From Mycobacterium barrassiae (GTDB lineage Bacteria > Actinomycetota > Actinomycetes > Mycobacteriales > Mycobacteriaceae): 64,000 bases of DNA. Made by a program: the position numbers and the translations under genes. Below the pieces are notes generated by a model, which was given only the letters and a program-made list of their open reading frames with translations, searched no databases and was not told the DNA's origin. The stretch lies in assembly GCF_025822765.1 (NCBI RefSeq), contig NZ_JACKUK010000023.1, forward strand, positions 763,535-827,534, read 5' to 3'. Of the stretch, positions 9,374-17,460 are shown in pieces (the first letter of the stretch is position 1; each line of letters opens with the position of its first letter).

Positions 9374-11341
9374 CTACGGCCGCAGTTCGTACTCTGCGGC
9401 AATCGGGCGGTTGGTCCATCTCCAATAGTCGAAGATGCGGAACCCGTACAGGGTGGGCACCTCTCCGGCGGCGTTCTTGTAGTAGCTACTCGTGATCGCC
9501 GGGTGGCTGTACACCATCTGCTTCAGCCGCTCCTGGGCGCGCCGGTTGTAGTCGTTGCACACGTCCGCGCGCACGGTGGCCGAGCCGAAACCGCCCGCGG
9601 CGATCATGTCGATGCAGCCCATGATGTAGCGCATCTGGCATTCCGAGTTGTAGATGATGCTCGCGCCGTTGACGCCGTTGGTGCCCGGACCGTACATGCA
9701 GAAGAGGTTCGGAAAGCCCGGCACGGTGATTCCGAGGTAGGCATACGGGGAATCGCCCCACGCGCTGTTGAGTTCGATCCCGTCGAGGCCGCGGACGTTG
9801 ATGGGTCCCAGCTGGTGGTTGACGTCGAAGCCGGTGGCCCAGATGAGGACGTCAGCCGGCCGATGCACGCCGTCAACGGTGGTCACCCCGTCCGGGGTCA
9901 CCTCGGCGATACCGTCGGTGATGAGCTCGACATCGTCGCGCTGCAACGTCGTGAGCCAGGTTCCGTTGTCCTGCAAGGTCCGTTTGCCCATCGGCGGGTA
10001 TTTCGGCGTCACCTTCTCCAGCAGCTCCTCGTCGTCGCAGAAGGCCCGCATCCACGCGATGAACATCTCACGGATGGCGTGGTTCGACGCGTTGCACGAG
10101 AGTCCACCGTTGTCCCAGTCCGGGTCGATCCTGACCTGCTCGTCGAGGGCGTCGGCGATCGGCCACCAGGACACGAACCGCAGCCACCGCCCGTAGTACG
10201 GCAGATGCCGGATCGCCCAACGGGCCCCATCCGGAATGGCGTCGTGATACATGGGATTGGGCGCCATCCACTGCGGCGTGCGCTGGTAGACGTCGATGTG
10301 GCTGGTCGTGTCCGCGATCGCGGGGACGAGCTGAAACCCGCTGGCGCCCGCACCGATGACCGCGGCCCGCTTCCCCGCCAGATCGACGTCGTGGCGCCAG
10401 TCCGCGGTGTGGAAGGACGGGCCACGGAAGTCGCTGGCGCCCTTGATGTCTGGGATCACCGCGTTGCTGAACTGACCGACGGCACAGATCAGCGCGCGGG
10501 AGGTGAGCTCTTCGGTGCTGCCATCGGCACCGGAGATGGTCACCCGCCAGGTCGCCGATTCGTCATCCCACGCGGCGCCCGTCACCGCGGTGTTGAAGCG
10601 CACGTGCGGGACGATGTCGTGGCGCGCCGCGACGTCCTGGAGGTACTGCAGGATCTCGGGCTGTTCGGAGTAGTAGTGGGTCCAGTGGTCGGTCGGCTCG
10701 AACGAGTAGGCGTAGTACTGATTCGCGATGTCGACGCGGCATCCCGGATAGCGGTTGGCCAGCCAGGTTCCGCCCACCCCCGACTGCTTTTCGATGATCG
10801 TGAACGGTACGCCCGCCGCCTTGAGCTTGACCCCGGCCAACAGGCCGGCCTCACCACACCCGATGACGACGACGGGGAACTCGGCGCGCTGCTCGGGCGT
10901 CGACGCAAGCTCCGGTCCGCACTGATCGGCGTCGCTGAACCGCAGGTCTGCGGCGACGTACTCGACGTGTTCCTCCGTAACCGTCCCGGCCGACATCACG
11001 TCGAACATCGCCCGCATCTGCCGGGCGTCTGGAACGAAGGGCGGCGGGCAGCCGCGGTCGCGATAGTCGCGGATGACGTCGAAGGCGCGTTTGCGCACCA
11101 GCTCCTTGTCGGGCTCGCTCATTCCGCCCTGGAGGTCCATCGCGATGAGCATGTAGGGCCCGGGAAGCTCCTCCAGCAGACCCATGTCGCCGGTCATGTG
11201 CACCATCGACATCAGCAGGGCGGGCACGCTGGCCTGGTCGACGGCGTCTCGAATCACGTCGTCGGAGTCGTCGAAAGGCAGCCCCAACAACGGGTTCGCG
11301 GTGTCCCAGGTGGTGGTGTCGCCTACCGAAGTGTGACCCAT
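9374..11341 (-). CDS. Baeyer-Villiger-type flavin monooxygenase (HAPMO-like)
   Basis: A flavin-dependent monooxygenase of 655 residues. FAD-binding GCGEAG is at 161-166, the Baeyer-Villiger fingerprint FRGPSFHTADW is at 305-315, and the NADPH-binding GAGASG is at 330-335. About 150 residues precede the first Rossmann fold, as in 4-hydroxyacetophenone monooxygenase and related long BVMOs. I start it at the ATG at 11341 (MGHTSV) because GGTGAGG lies just upstream; a second in-frame ATG at 11356 lacks a ribosome site. The enzyme would insert oxygen next to a ketone to give an ester or lactone, which the neighbouring hydrolases could open. The actual ketone is unknown. Confidence 0.88.
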   Translation of the reverse strand: MGHTSVGDTTTWDTANPLLGLPFDDSDDVIRDAVDQASVPALLMSMVHMTGDMGLLEELPGPYMLIAMDLQGGMSEPDKELVRKRAFDVIRDYRDRGCPPPFVPDARQMRAMFDVMSAGTVTEEHVEYVAADLRFSDADQCGPELASTPEQRAEFPVVVIGCGEAGLLAGVKLKAAGVPFTIIEKQSGVGGTWLANRYPGCRVDIANQYYAYSFEPTDHWTHYYSEQPEILQYLQDVAARHDIVPHVRFNTAVTGAAWDDESATWRVTISGADGSTEELTSRALICAVGQFSNAVIPDIKGASDFRGPSFHTADWRHDVDLAGKRAAVIGAGASGFQLVPAIADTTSHIDVYQRTPQWMAPNPMYHDAIPDGARWAIRHLPYYGRWLRFVSWWPIADALDEQVRIDPDWDNGGLSCNASNHAIREMFIAWMRAFCDDEELLEKVTPKYPPMGKRTLQDNGTWLTTLQRDDVELITDGIAEVTPDGVTTVDGVHRPADVLIWATGFDVNHQLGPINVRGLDGIELNSAWGDSPYAYLGITVPGFPNLFCMYGPGTNGVNGASIIYNSECQMRYIMGCIDMIAAGGFGSATVRADVCNDYNRRAQERLKQMVYSHPAITSSYYKNAAGEVPTLYGFRIFDYWRWTNRPIAAEYELRP

Positions 11342-11343
11342 CG

Positions 11344-11350
11344 CCTCACC
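11344..11350 (-). promoter_or_regulatory. Ribosome binding site deciding the BVMO start
   Basis: GGTGAGG on the reverse strand, ending two bases before the ATG at 11341. Its GGTG part is correctly spaced, and the alternative ATG at 11356 has no comparable site. Confidence 0.5.
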
Positions 11351-11389
11351 ATACATAGACCATCCGCTGATTGACCATACGCTCTTTCA

Positions 11390-11399
11390 AATACGTATT
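11390..11399. promoter_or_regulatory. Perfect 10-base palindrome in divergent promoter
   Basis: AATACGTATT lies between the BVMO start (11341) and the PF10118 gene start (11433). Its ATAC/GTAT arms recur in the 7298-7364 promoter. It could be an operator for the TetR protein at 12413, but this is inference. Confidence 0.4.
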
Positions 11400-11432
11400 G
11401 TCATCGCGCCGCGGTCGGGCTACCGTCGATGA

Positions 11433-12356
11433 ATGACGGATCTGCAGGTGCGACGCGTGCGGTTCGATCTCGCAGGTGACGACGTGCCCTTCAACTGGCA
11501 TCCACAACGCCCGGCGTTTGCCATGCAGTGCAACCTGATCACGTTCTTCGCGCCGGGTTTCGAGAAGTTCATCGTCGACGCCACCCGCGAGGCGATTCCG
11601 CTGATGCGCGATCCCAGACAGGCCGAAGAAGCGAATGCCTATCTGCGCCAGGAGGCTCAGCATTCGGCGGCGCACATGAGCCATTTCCGTGCCCTCGCCC
11701 GACGCTGGCCCGGTTTGCAGGAAACGCTGGGCGAAGTCGTCGCCTCCTACGACCGGCTCACCGCCACAAAGCCGTTGGCGTGGCGACTGGCCTACACCGC
11801 CGTCATCGAGAACACCTTCACGCCGTACTTCAAGGTGTTCCTCGACCACGAGGACAAGCTGTTCGAACCCGGCGACGAACGCGTGGCGTCGCTGTTCCTC
11901 TGGCACTTCGTCGAAGAGATCGAGCATCGCAGCTCCGCACTGATGGTCTACGACGCGGTGCACGGCGACTTCCCCTACCGAGTGCGGACGATCGGAGGCG
12001 TCGTCAAGCACCTCGGCGAGATCCTGGCGATCGTCTCCCGCGGGTTCCAGAAGCATGTGCCGGCGGCCGACGGTGGCGAATTCGGTCGGCTGATTCCGGA
12101 CGGCTTGTCGCCGCGGTCCCTCCTTTCCGCCGCACGCGCCGCCCGCGAGCTGACCACCCCTGGCCAGGCGACCTACGCCGGTGTCCCCAGGCGCGAACTA
12201 CTCGCCATGCTGGTCGGGCTGGTGCGATCCCAAGGCCCAAGCCACGACCCCACGTACGAGAAGCTGCCGGCCTTCGCGGGACGGTGGTTCCATCGCTACG
12301 AAGAGGAACCGAAGTGCGCGGCCCGGTGGTACTCGGTCGGCGCGGCCAGCGGCTAG
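11433..12356 (+). CDS. Predicted metal-dependent hydrolase, PF10118 family
   Basis: A 307-residue, mostly alpha-helical protein. It shows a repeated carboxylate/histidine pattern like a ferritin-type di-metal site: Glu74-x2-His77 in RQEAQH, Glu126 in VIENTF, and Glu162-x2-His165 in VEEIEHRS. The pattern and length fit PF10118, annotated as predicted metal-dependent hydrolase; biochemical proof for the family is thin, and a di-iron oxygenase-like role is also possible. There is no signal peptide. It faces the BVMO gene across a 91-base divergent promoter and lies 56 bases ahead of the TetR gene on the same strand, so the pair is likely one transcript. Confidence 0.75.
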   Translation: MTDLQVRRVRFDLAGDDVPFNWHPQRPAFAMQCNLITFFAPGFEKFIVDATREAIPLMRDPRQAEEANAYLRQEAQHSAAHMSHFRALARRWPGLQETLGEVVASYDRLTATKPLAWRLAYTAVIENTFTPYFKVFLDHEDKLFEPGDERVASLFLWHFVEEIEHRSSALMVYDAVHGDFPYRVRTIGGVVKHLGEILAIVSRGFQKHVPAADGGEFGRLIPDGLSPRSLLSAARAARELTTPGQATYAGVPRRELLAMLVGLVRSQGPSHDPTYEKLPAFAGRWFHRYEEEPKCAARWYSVGAASG

Positions 12357-12412
12357 CGCGACTCTGCGAAGCGATACCGCCGATATGATCGCGGCATGCA
12401 GGTGAGCGAGTA

Positions 12413-13087
12413 ATGGTTCGCAGCCACGGCTGGTCAGGTAACACGCCCACCTCCGACGAGGAGGCGATCACCCGGATCCTCGACGCCGCCGACAAGATCA
12501 TTGCCGAGCGCGGCTCCGCGATGCGGATCGCGGACGTCGCCCGGTCGCTGGGCGTCACTCGCCAGACGGTGTACCGGTATTTCCCAGGCACCGAAGCGCT
12601 TCTGCTCGCCACGGCCATGCGGTCCGGCGACGGCTTCCTCGAACAACTGGCCAACCACGTACGCGGTGAGACCGATCCGGTGACCGCGATCATCGAGGGC
12701 CTGGCGTTTGCGATCGAGAACCTGTCGAAAGACGAACGCATCAGCTTTATGATGACCAGGCGGTCTCGCGGCGAGGTCGCGCACACGCTCACTTCCGACA
12801 CGGCGCTGGCATTTAGTCTCTCGATGCTTCATCGGTACGAGGTCGACTGGGAGGCAAATGGTTTCGACGAAGATGCCCTCAGCGAACTGGCCGAGTACCT
12901 GCTTCGGGTGCTGCACTCCTTCCTGATCGATCCCGGCCAGGCTCCGCGCGAGGGCGACACCCTGCGCAGGTTTCTGGCGCGGTGGATCGGTCCGGCGGTC
13001 ATCTACCCGCGATTCGCCGATGCGATGGGTGCGCTGATCAAAGTGGCTGCGCCACCGTCACGGTCGCGGCGCCGTTCCGTGTCCTAG
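12413..13087 (+). CDS. TetR/AcrR-family transcriptional regulator
   Basis: A 224-residue one-domain regulator. The helix-turn-helix lies at about residues 20-68, with the recognition pattern RIADVARSLGVTRQTVYRYF followed by TEALL. The rest is an alpha-helical ligand-binding domain that I cannot assign to a ligand. It is cotranscribed with the PF10118 gene and is the only transcription factor visible in the first 13 kb. It is therefore the natural candidate to control the BVMO/ADH and amidohydrolase operons through the ATAC-GTAT dyads, though nothing in the sequence proves this. Its stop overlaps the convergent serine hydrolase stop by four bases. Confidence 0.9.
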   Translation: MVRSHGWSGNTPTSDEEAITRILDAADKIIAERGSAMRIADVARSLGVTRQTVYRYFPGTEALLLATAMRSGDGFLEQLANHVRGETDPVTAIIEGLAFAIENLSKDERISFMMTRRSRGEVAHTLTSDTALAFSLSMLHRYEVDWEANGFDEDALSELAEYLLRVLHSFLIDPGQAPREGDTLRRFLARWIGPAVIYPRFADAMGALIKVAAPPSRSRRRSVS

Positions 13088-14580
13088 AGATTGAGGGCCC
13101 GCGCCGCCACCGTCGCGAGTTCGCCCTGCAGATTCGAGATCGGTCGACTGCCGCGCAGGTGGATCACGTTGGTGAGCAGCACCACGTAGGTGTCCGAGCC
13201 GGGATCGATCCACAGAGACGTTCCGGTGAACCCTGTATGGCCGAAACTGCCAATGGGAAACACCATTCCGCGCGGTTTGGAGTGGGCGGTATCGATGTCC
13301 CAGCCGAAGCCGCGGAGATTCTGGCCTGCGATCGCGGGATAGTGCGGAGCAAGTAGGGGATGCTGGGTATTGGGCGCTGTCGCGATGGCTTCTTGTTCGG
13401 CGGCATTGGCTGCCTCGACTTGTTGTGGGGTATGTCCCGGCTGTTCGGGAGTGGTCATCACCTGCAGCGTGGCTTGGGTCAACGGAAAGGTGCTGGGGCG
13501 GCGCGCGAGTCGATCAAGCAGGGCCTGCGCGAAGATGCCGACGTCGTGCGCGGTCGAGAAGACACCGGCACTGCCCGCCACTCCCCCCATGCGGCGCGCG
13601 GTCGGGTCATGCACGGTACCGCGAAGTAGACCGTCGAGGTCGGGGTTGCTGCCCGGGTCCGCCCGGCCTTCCTCGTCGCGTGCCGTCGGCGCGATCCTCG
13701 GCAGCAGGTTGCTGTTCCACGCATCCGCGGGGCATGCGTCCGTGGGTGGTCCCGGCGCCCACGCCACCGCCGATCCTCTGATCTGGTGTGGCCCACACAC
13801 TTTCGTTGGCGGGAGGAAGCGGGTTTCTGTCATGTCGAGCGGCGCGAAGACATTCTGTTGCGCGTAGATATTCTCCGGCTGACCGGTGATTCTCTCGATC
13901 ATTTCGCCGAGCAGAATGAAGTTGACATCGGAGTAGTGGAAGCCCGCGCCTGGCGTCGCCTCGAGCGGTTTGGTCAGCGCGCGACGGATGCCCTCCGCGT
14001 GGTCTGCGCCGTTCAACCCCCAGGGATCCCGAAGGTCCAGCTCCCCCACCAAACCTGAAGTGTGCGTGAGCAACATGCGCACCGTCACCTCGGCACGCCG
14101 CGGATCGTCGGACGCGTTGAAGTCCGGCAAGTATGTCTGTACGGCGTCGTCGAACTGGATTTTGCCTTGTTCGTGGAGCTGCATGATCGCCGTCGCCGTC
14201 GCGAGGGGCTTCGTCAATGATGCGAGGTCGAAGATGGTGTCTTCGGTCATCGGTTCCTCGGGCGAAGGAGCTCCGTCGAGGCCTGATTCTCCGGCAAGCT
14301 TGCGATCGCCGTAGGCCTTCTCGTGCACGATCTTGCCGCCGTGCCCGATCAACACCACCGCTCCTGGCAGTGTGCGCGCCGCGATCGCGTCGTTGATGAG
14401 TTGCGAGACCGGGGCTAACTCTGGGCTGGGAGCCGCTTTTGGCACCGGGGTCGGCGTGGTCGTACTCGATGACGGGACGCTGGTTATTGCGGGCGGGTCT
14501 GTACCGCCGCACGAGGTGGATGCGAACGCAAGGACGACAGCGCCCACCGCAATGGCCTTCCGCGGAGAGCACTTCGGCAT
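13084..14580 (-). CDS. Beta-lactamase-family serine hydrolase, exported
   Basis: A 498-residue penicillin-binding/class C beta-lactamase-like hydrolase (S12 type). The start is the ATG at 14580, giving a short basic region and a hydrophobic stretch (residues 9-20) that ends in STSC at 21-24. That is a weak lipobox, so it may be a lipoprotein or simply secreted. A Pro/Thr/Ser-rich linker follows to about residue 55. The catalytic SxxK is Ser121-Lys124 (SLTKP), YSD in HYSDVNF replaces the YxN tyrosine motif, and HTGFTGT near the end matches the third motif. Members cleave esters, amides or D-amino-acid peptides at the cell surface; I cannot choose among these. Confidence 0.85.
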   Translation of the reverse strand: MPKCSPRKAIAVGAVVLAFASTSCGGTDPPAITSVPSSSTTTPTPVPKAAPSPELAPVSQLINDAIAARTLPGAVVLIGHGGKIVHEKAYGDRKLAGESGLDGAPSPEEPMTEDTIFDLASLTKPLATATAIMQLHEQGKIQFDDAVQTYLPDFNASDDPRRAEVTVRMLLTHTSGLVGELDLRDPWGLNGADHAEGIRRALTKPLEATPGAGFHYSDVNFILLGEMIERITGQPENIYAQQNVFAPLDMTETRFLPPTKVCGPHQIRGSAVAWAPGPPTDACPADAWNSNLLPRIAPTARDEEGRADPGSNPDLDGLLRGTVHDPTARRMGGVAGSAGVFSTAHDVGIFAQALLDRLARRPSTFPLTQATLQVMTTPEQPGHTPQQVEAANAAEQEAIATAPNTQHPLLAPHYPAIAGQNLRGFGWDIDTAHSKPRGMVFPIGSFGHTGFTGTSLWIDPGSDTYVVLLTNVIHLRGSRPISNLQGELATVAARALNL

Positions 14581-14713
14581 GGTCGGGCCACCTCGTCGGA
14601 TCGAAGGTGTGCGTTGGTCACTACATGTCGACCAACAGCATCGCACGAGATCCGGCGTCGCTGAATCTCGCGAGCGGGGAAGGTTGGGCCCCGAATCTTG
14701 TTAGCATCGCGCC

Positions 14714-15517
14714 GTGGTCGACTCGCCAGCGTCACCCGGTCGCGGTACCCGCACGCGGCGCGAGGTCCTCAAATATGCCGCCTCCGCTCCCGCTCTGCTG
14801 ATTCTCGGATCAGCAGCGGCGACTCTGCATGGGCCGCAGGCCTCGGCAGCTCCCATGAAACTGATCGATTTCACGCACCGGCTGGTTCCACCTGATCAGA
14901 TCAAAGCGGCGGGCTTCGACGGCGCCCTTGTCTATGTATCGGAGTTACGGCCGGGCGCGGACTTCGATTTCAAACCCGTCACCCGTGAATATGCGGACGC
15001 GCTGCGCGCAGAGGGCCTGCACGTCGTCAGCTGCTATCAGTACGGGAAGCCCAATTGGCCGAACGCGCCGTCGGACTACACCCGCGGATACGACGGCGGC
15101 GTCTACGACGCGCAAACAGCGCTGCGGTGGCACAGCGCAGCCGGCGGACCCGCGAGCGCGCCGATCTTCTTCAGCGTCGACGAGGACATCGATCTCGACA
15201 CCTGGAACAGCGTCGCGGTCGAGTGGTTTCGAGGGATCAACTCGGTGCTGGGGATACCCCGCACCGGCATCTACGGACATGCGAATGCGTGCGGGTGGGC
15301 CCTCCAGGACGGCGTCATCGGACCGTCCACCAGCCCCGGCCATGCCTGGGCATGGCAGACCCGAGCGTGGTCGAACGGTGAGCGCGAGCCGGCGGCCGTG
15401 CTGTATCAGGACGTGATCGTCACCCCGAGCGACCCCGGCGTCATCCTGGCCAACACCAGCGTCGACGTCGACATCGTGCTCGCACCCGACTTCGGGCAGT
15501 GGGACCTCGCAAGATAG
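14714..15517 (+). CDS. Tat-exported DUF1906 (glycoside hydrolase-like) protein, Rv2525c-like
   Basis: A 267-residue protein from a GTG at 14714. The signal is of the twin-arginine type: TRREVLK with Arg15-Arg16, a hydrophobic core, and an ASA cleavage site near residue 46. The mature part is a DUF1906 domain (FDGALVYVSELRPG, FFSVDEDID, GIYGHANACGW), the fold shared with lysozyme-like glycoside hydrolases. M. tuberculosis Rv2525c has the same architecture and has been linked to cell-envelope processes, with no proven sugar substrate. The gene is monocistronic, divergent from the serine hydrolase (133-base gap), and ends just before a strong convergent terminator. Confidence 0.87.
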   Translation: MVDSPASPGRGTRTRREVLKYAASAPALLILGSAAATLHGPQASAAPMKLIDFTHRLVPPDQIKAAGFDGALVYVSELRPGADFDFKPVTREYADALRAEGLHVVSCYQYGKPNWPNAPSDYTRGYDGGVYDAQTALRWHSAAGGPASAPIFFSVDEDIDLDTWNSVAVEWFRGINSVLGIPRTGIYGHANACGWALQDGVIGPSTSPGHAWAWQTRAWSNGEREPAAVLYQDVIVTPSDPGVILANTSVDVDIVLAPDFGQWDLAR

Positions 15518-15561
15518 CCGCCTTAAGAAGTTTCCAAGGCTGACGCATCAATGTGCTGTCA

Positions 15562-15602
15562 GCAAGTGCGGGGGCCCCACCCGACGAGGTCCCCGCACTT
15601 GC
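15562..15602. terminator. Bidirectional hairpin terminator
   Basis: GCAAGTGCGGGG (15562-15573) pairs perfectly with CCCCGCACTTGC (15591-15602) around a 17-base loop. It lies between the convergent DUF1906 and hemophore-related genes. No U-run follows, as is common in mycobacteria. Confidence 0.7.
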
Positions 15603-15636
15603 CTTGTGCAGCAGGCTACGCAGCGTGGCCCGCAGC

Positions 15637-15966
15637 TCAGTAGTTATTGCAGCTGTTGGCGATGGACGCCATGGCGCCGAAATACTTCTGGCCCCATGAC
15701 GTGGTCTGGAATTCCTGGACCAGCTGCACGCGTTCGCTGGGCGGCGCGGCTAGAAAGTTGGTCAGCATGACCGCTGCCAGCGGGTTCCCACTGAACTTCT
15801 GCGCAAGCGCTGGGTTCTCGGAGTTCAAGGCCGCCATGACCTGCGGATAACTGCAGGTCGTGTCGATGATCGGGTCGGCGGACGCCACCCCGGTACCCGC
15901 AGCAACCGACAGCGTGAGACCGCCGACGGCAGCGACCAGCAACTTTTTCGAAGAGAGGTTGAGCAT
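15637..15966 (-). CDS. Hemophore-related secreted protein, TB8.4/Rv1174c family
   Basis: A 109-residue small secreted protein. A basic start (LSSKKLL) and hydrophobic core lead to an ASA|DP cleavage site after residue 30, as in many mycobacterial exports. The mature part closely matches TB8.4 (Rv1174c): TTCSYPQVMAALN, FLAAPPSERVQ and the terminal SCNNY. Cys38 and Cys106 are placed to form a disulfide. The family is grouped with haemophore-like proteins of the Rv0203 type, but haem binding by this member is not shown. I start it at the ATG at 15966 since a longer frame would extend into the repeat at 16052-16108. It shares an upstream region of 202 bases with cyp125. Confidence 0.88.
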   Translation of the reverse strand: MLNLSSKKLLVAAVGGLTLSVAAGTGVASADPIIDTTCSYPQVMAALNSENPALAQKFSGNPLAAVMLTNFLAAPPSERVQLVQEFQTTSWGQKYFGAMASIANSCNNY

Positions 15967-16051
15967 TTCGGGGACCTTCCAACTTATGCAGTGGCCCCCG
16001 ACTGGCCCTGACGTGAACAGTGCGTCCATGGTAGCTCGCGATTCGCTTTTT

Positions 16052-16108
16052 GTGCGATTTCGGCGTGGCTGGTCACGCTGAGCGTGACCGCGCACGCCGA
16101 AATCGCAC
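16052..16108. repeat. Palindromic repeat element, family A, copy 1
   Basis: The outer arms, GTGCGATTTCGGCGTG (16052-16067) and CACGCCGAAATCGCAC (16093-16108), pair perfectly over 16 bases. An inner perfect dyad, GGTCACGCT-G-AGCGTGACC, sits between them. It lies in the divergent region between the hemophore-related gene and cyp125. Copies 2 and 3 are at 17406-17460 and 23825-23877. Confidence 0.92.
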
Positions 16109-16168
16109 GGGTGGGTGCCGTGCCCGGCGATACTCAGGCCATCGCGTAGTCGCACCTGAGGAGTTCTG

Positions 16169-17410
16169 ATGGCTGCTCCGAACCTGCCGCCCGGCTTCGA
16201 CTTCACCGATCCCGATATCTACGCCAGCCGGCTACCCACGGAGGAGCTCGCCGAGGTTCGTCGCGCGGCGCCGATCTGGTGGAACGACCAGGCGCCCGGC
16301 GTCGGCGGGTACGGCGACGGCGGCTTCTGGGTGGTCAGCAAACACCACGACGTTCGCGAGGTGTCGTTGCGCAGCGACGTGTTCTCGGCGGCCGAGAAGA
16401 CCGTGGTCCCCCACCTCAAACCCTCGGTCGACATCGAAGGGCAGATCGCGGCGTCCAAGCTGTCGATGCTGATGATGGACGACCCCGAACACGCCCGATT
16501 GCGCAAGATCGTCTCCCGCGGGTTCACGCCACGCGCCGTGGAACGGTTGCGCGCCGGGCTCAACGAGCAGGCGCAGCGCATCGCCGCCGAAGCCGCCACC
16601 CATACCTCGGGCGACTTCGTCCTTCAGGTCGCGCGGGAACTGCCGCTGCTGGCCATCGCGGGGCTGCTCGGCGTCCCGGAGGAGGACCACGAGAAGTTGT
16701 TCGACTGGACGAACCAGATGGTCGGCGGCGACGACCCCGAGTTCGAAGACCACAACTCGCTGGCCGCGGTGGGCGAACTAATCGGCTATGCCATGGAATT
16801 GGCGGCAGTGCGTAAAGAAATGCCGGGCGAGGACATCGTCAGCACTCTGGTCGACTCCGAAGCCGACGGCCAACTGACCGAGGCCGAGTTCGGGATGTTC
16901 GTCGTGACGCTGACCGTCGCGGGTAACGAGACCAGTCGCAACTCGATCACCCAGGGCATGATGGCGTTCACCGACCATCCCGACCAGTGGGAGTTGTTCA
17001 AGGCGCAGCGGCCGAAGACCGCCGCCGACGAGATCATCCGCTGGGCCACGCCGATCACCGCGTTCCAGCGCACGGCGTTGGCGGATACCGAGGTCTCAGG
17101 TGTGCCGATCAAGAAGGGCCAGCGGCTGGTGCTGTTCTACCGGTCGGCGAACTTCGATGAGGACGTGTTCGAGGATCCGCACGCGTTCAACATTTTGCGG
17201 GACCCCAACCCGCACTTGAGCTTTGGCGGTACCGGCGCCCACTACTGCGTCGGCGCCAACCTCGCACGGATGACGGTCGATCTGATGTTCAACGCGATCG
17301 CCGACCACATCCCCGACCTGAAGCCGATATCGGCGCCGCAGCGGTTGAGGTCGAGTTTCATCAACGGCATCAAGCACTGGCAAGTGGATTACCGGGGCGC
17401 CAAAGTGTGA
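16169..17410 (+). CDS. cyp125: Cytochrome P450 CYP125, steroid C26/C27 monooxygenase
   Basis: A 413-residue P450. The oxygen-binding helix has AGNETSRNSITQGMMAF, the ExxR motif is in DEIIRWATP, and the haem loop FGGTGAHYCVG has Cys360. The start NLPPGFDFTDP and the ending LRSSFINGIKHWQVDY are signature CYP125 stretches. In M. tuberculosis CYP125A1 oxidises the terminal carbon of the cholesterol side chain to the acid, the entry step of side-chain beta-oxidation. Here the gene faces a convergent operon of side-chain beta-oxidation enzymes. I found no KstR-like operator (TnnAACnnGTTnnA) in the upstream 202 bases. Its stop codon is formed at the edge of the palindromic repeat. Confidence 0.92.
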   Translation: MAAPNLPPGFDFTDPDIYASRLPTEELAEVRRAAPIWWNDQAPGVGGYGDGGFWVVSKHHDVREVSLRSDVFSAAEKTVVPHLKPSVDIEGQIAASKLSMLMMDDPEHARLRKIVSRGFTPRAVERLRAGLNEQAQRIAAEAATHTSGDFVLQVARELPLLAIAGLLGVPEEDHEKLFDWTNQMVGGDDPEFEDHNSLAAVGELIGYAMELAAVRKEMPGEDIVSTLVDSEADGQLTEAEFGMFVVTLTVAGNETSRNSITQGMMAFTDHPDQWELFKAQRPKTAADEIIRWATPITAFQRTALADTEVSGVPIKKGQRLVLFYRSANFDEDVFEDPHAFNILRDPNPHLSFGGTGAHYCVGANLARMTVDLMFNAIADHIPDLKPISAPQRLRSSFINGIKHWQVDYRGAKV

Positions 17411-17460
17411 TTTCGGCGTGCTTAGTCTCGCTGAGCGTTACCTAGCACGCCGAAATCGCA
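17406..17460. repeat. Palindromic repeat element, family A, copy 2
   Basis: The arms TGTGATTTCGGCGTGC (17406-17421) and GCACGCCGAAATCGCA (17445-17460) pair with one mismatch. The inner part is less perfect than in copies 1 and 3. It sits exactly between the convergent cyp125 and fadD genes and contains both stop codons, so it could also act as a two-way terminator. Confidence 0.9.

Noticed and set aside
8981-11374. A 797-codon open frame on the + strand
   Set aside because: It is antisense to the BVMO gene and has low-complexity Arg/Val/His-rich sequence with no domain; it arises from GC-rich codon positions.
15967-16168. KstR operator upstream of cyp125
   Set aside because: I looked for TnnAACnnGTTnnA and found no match; only the family A repeat is evident.
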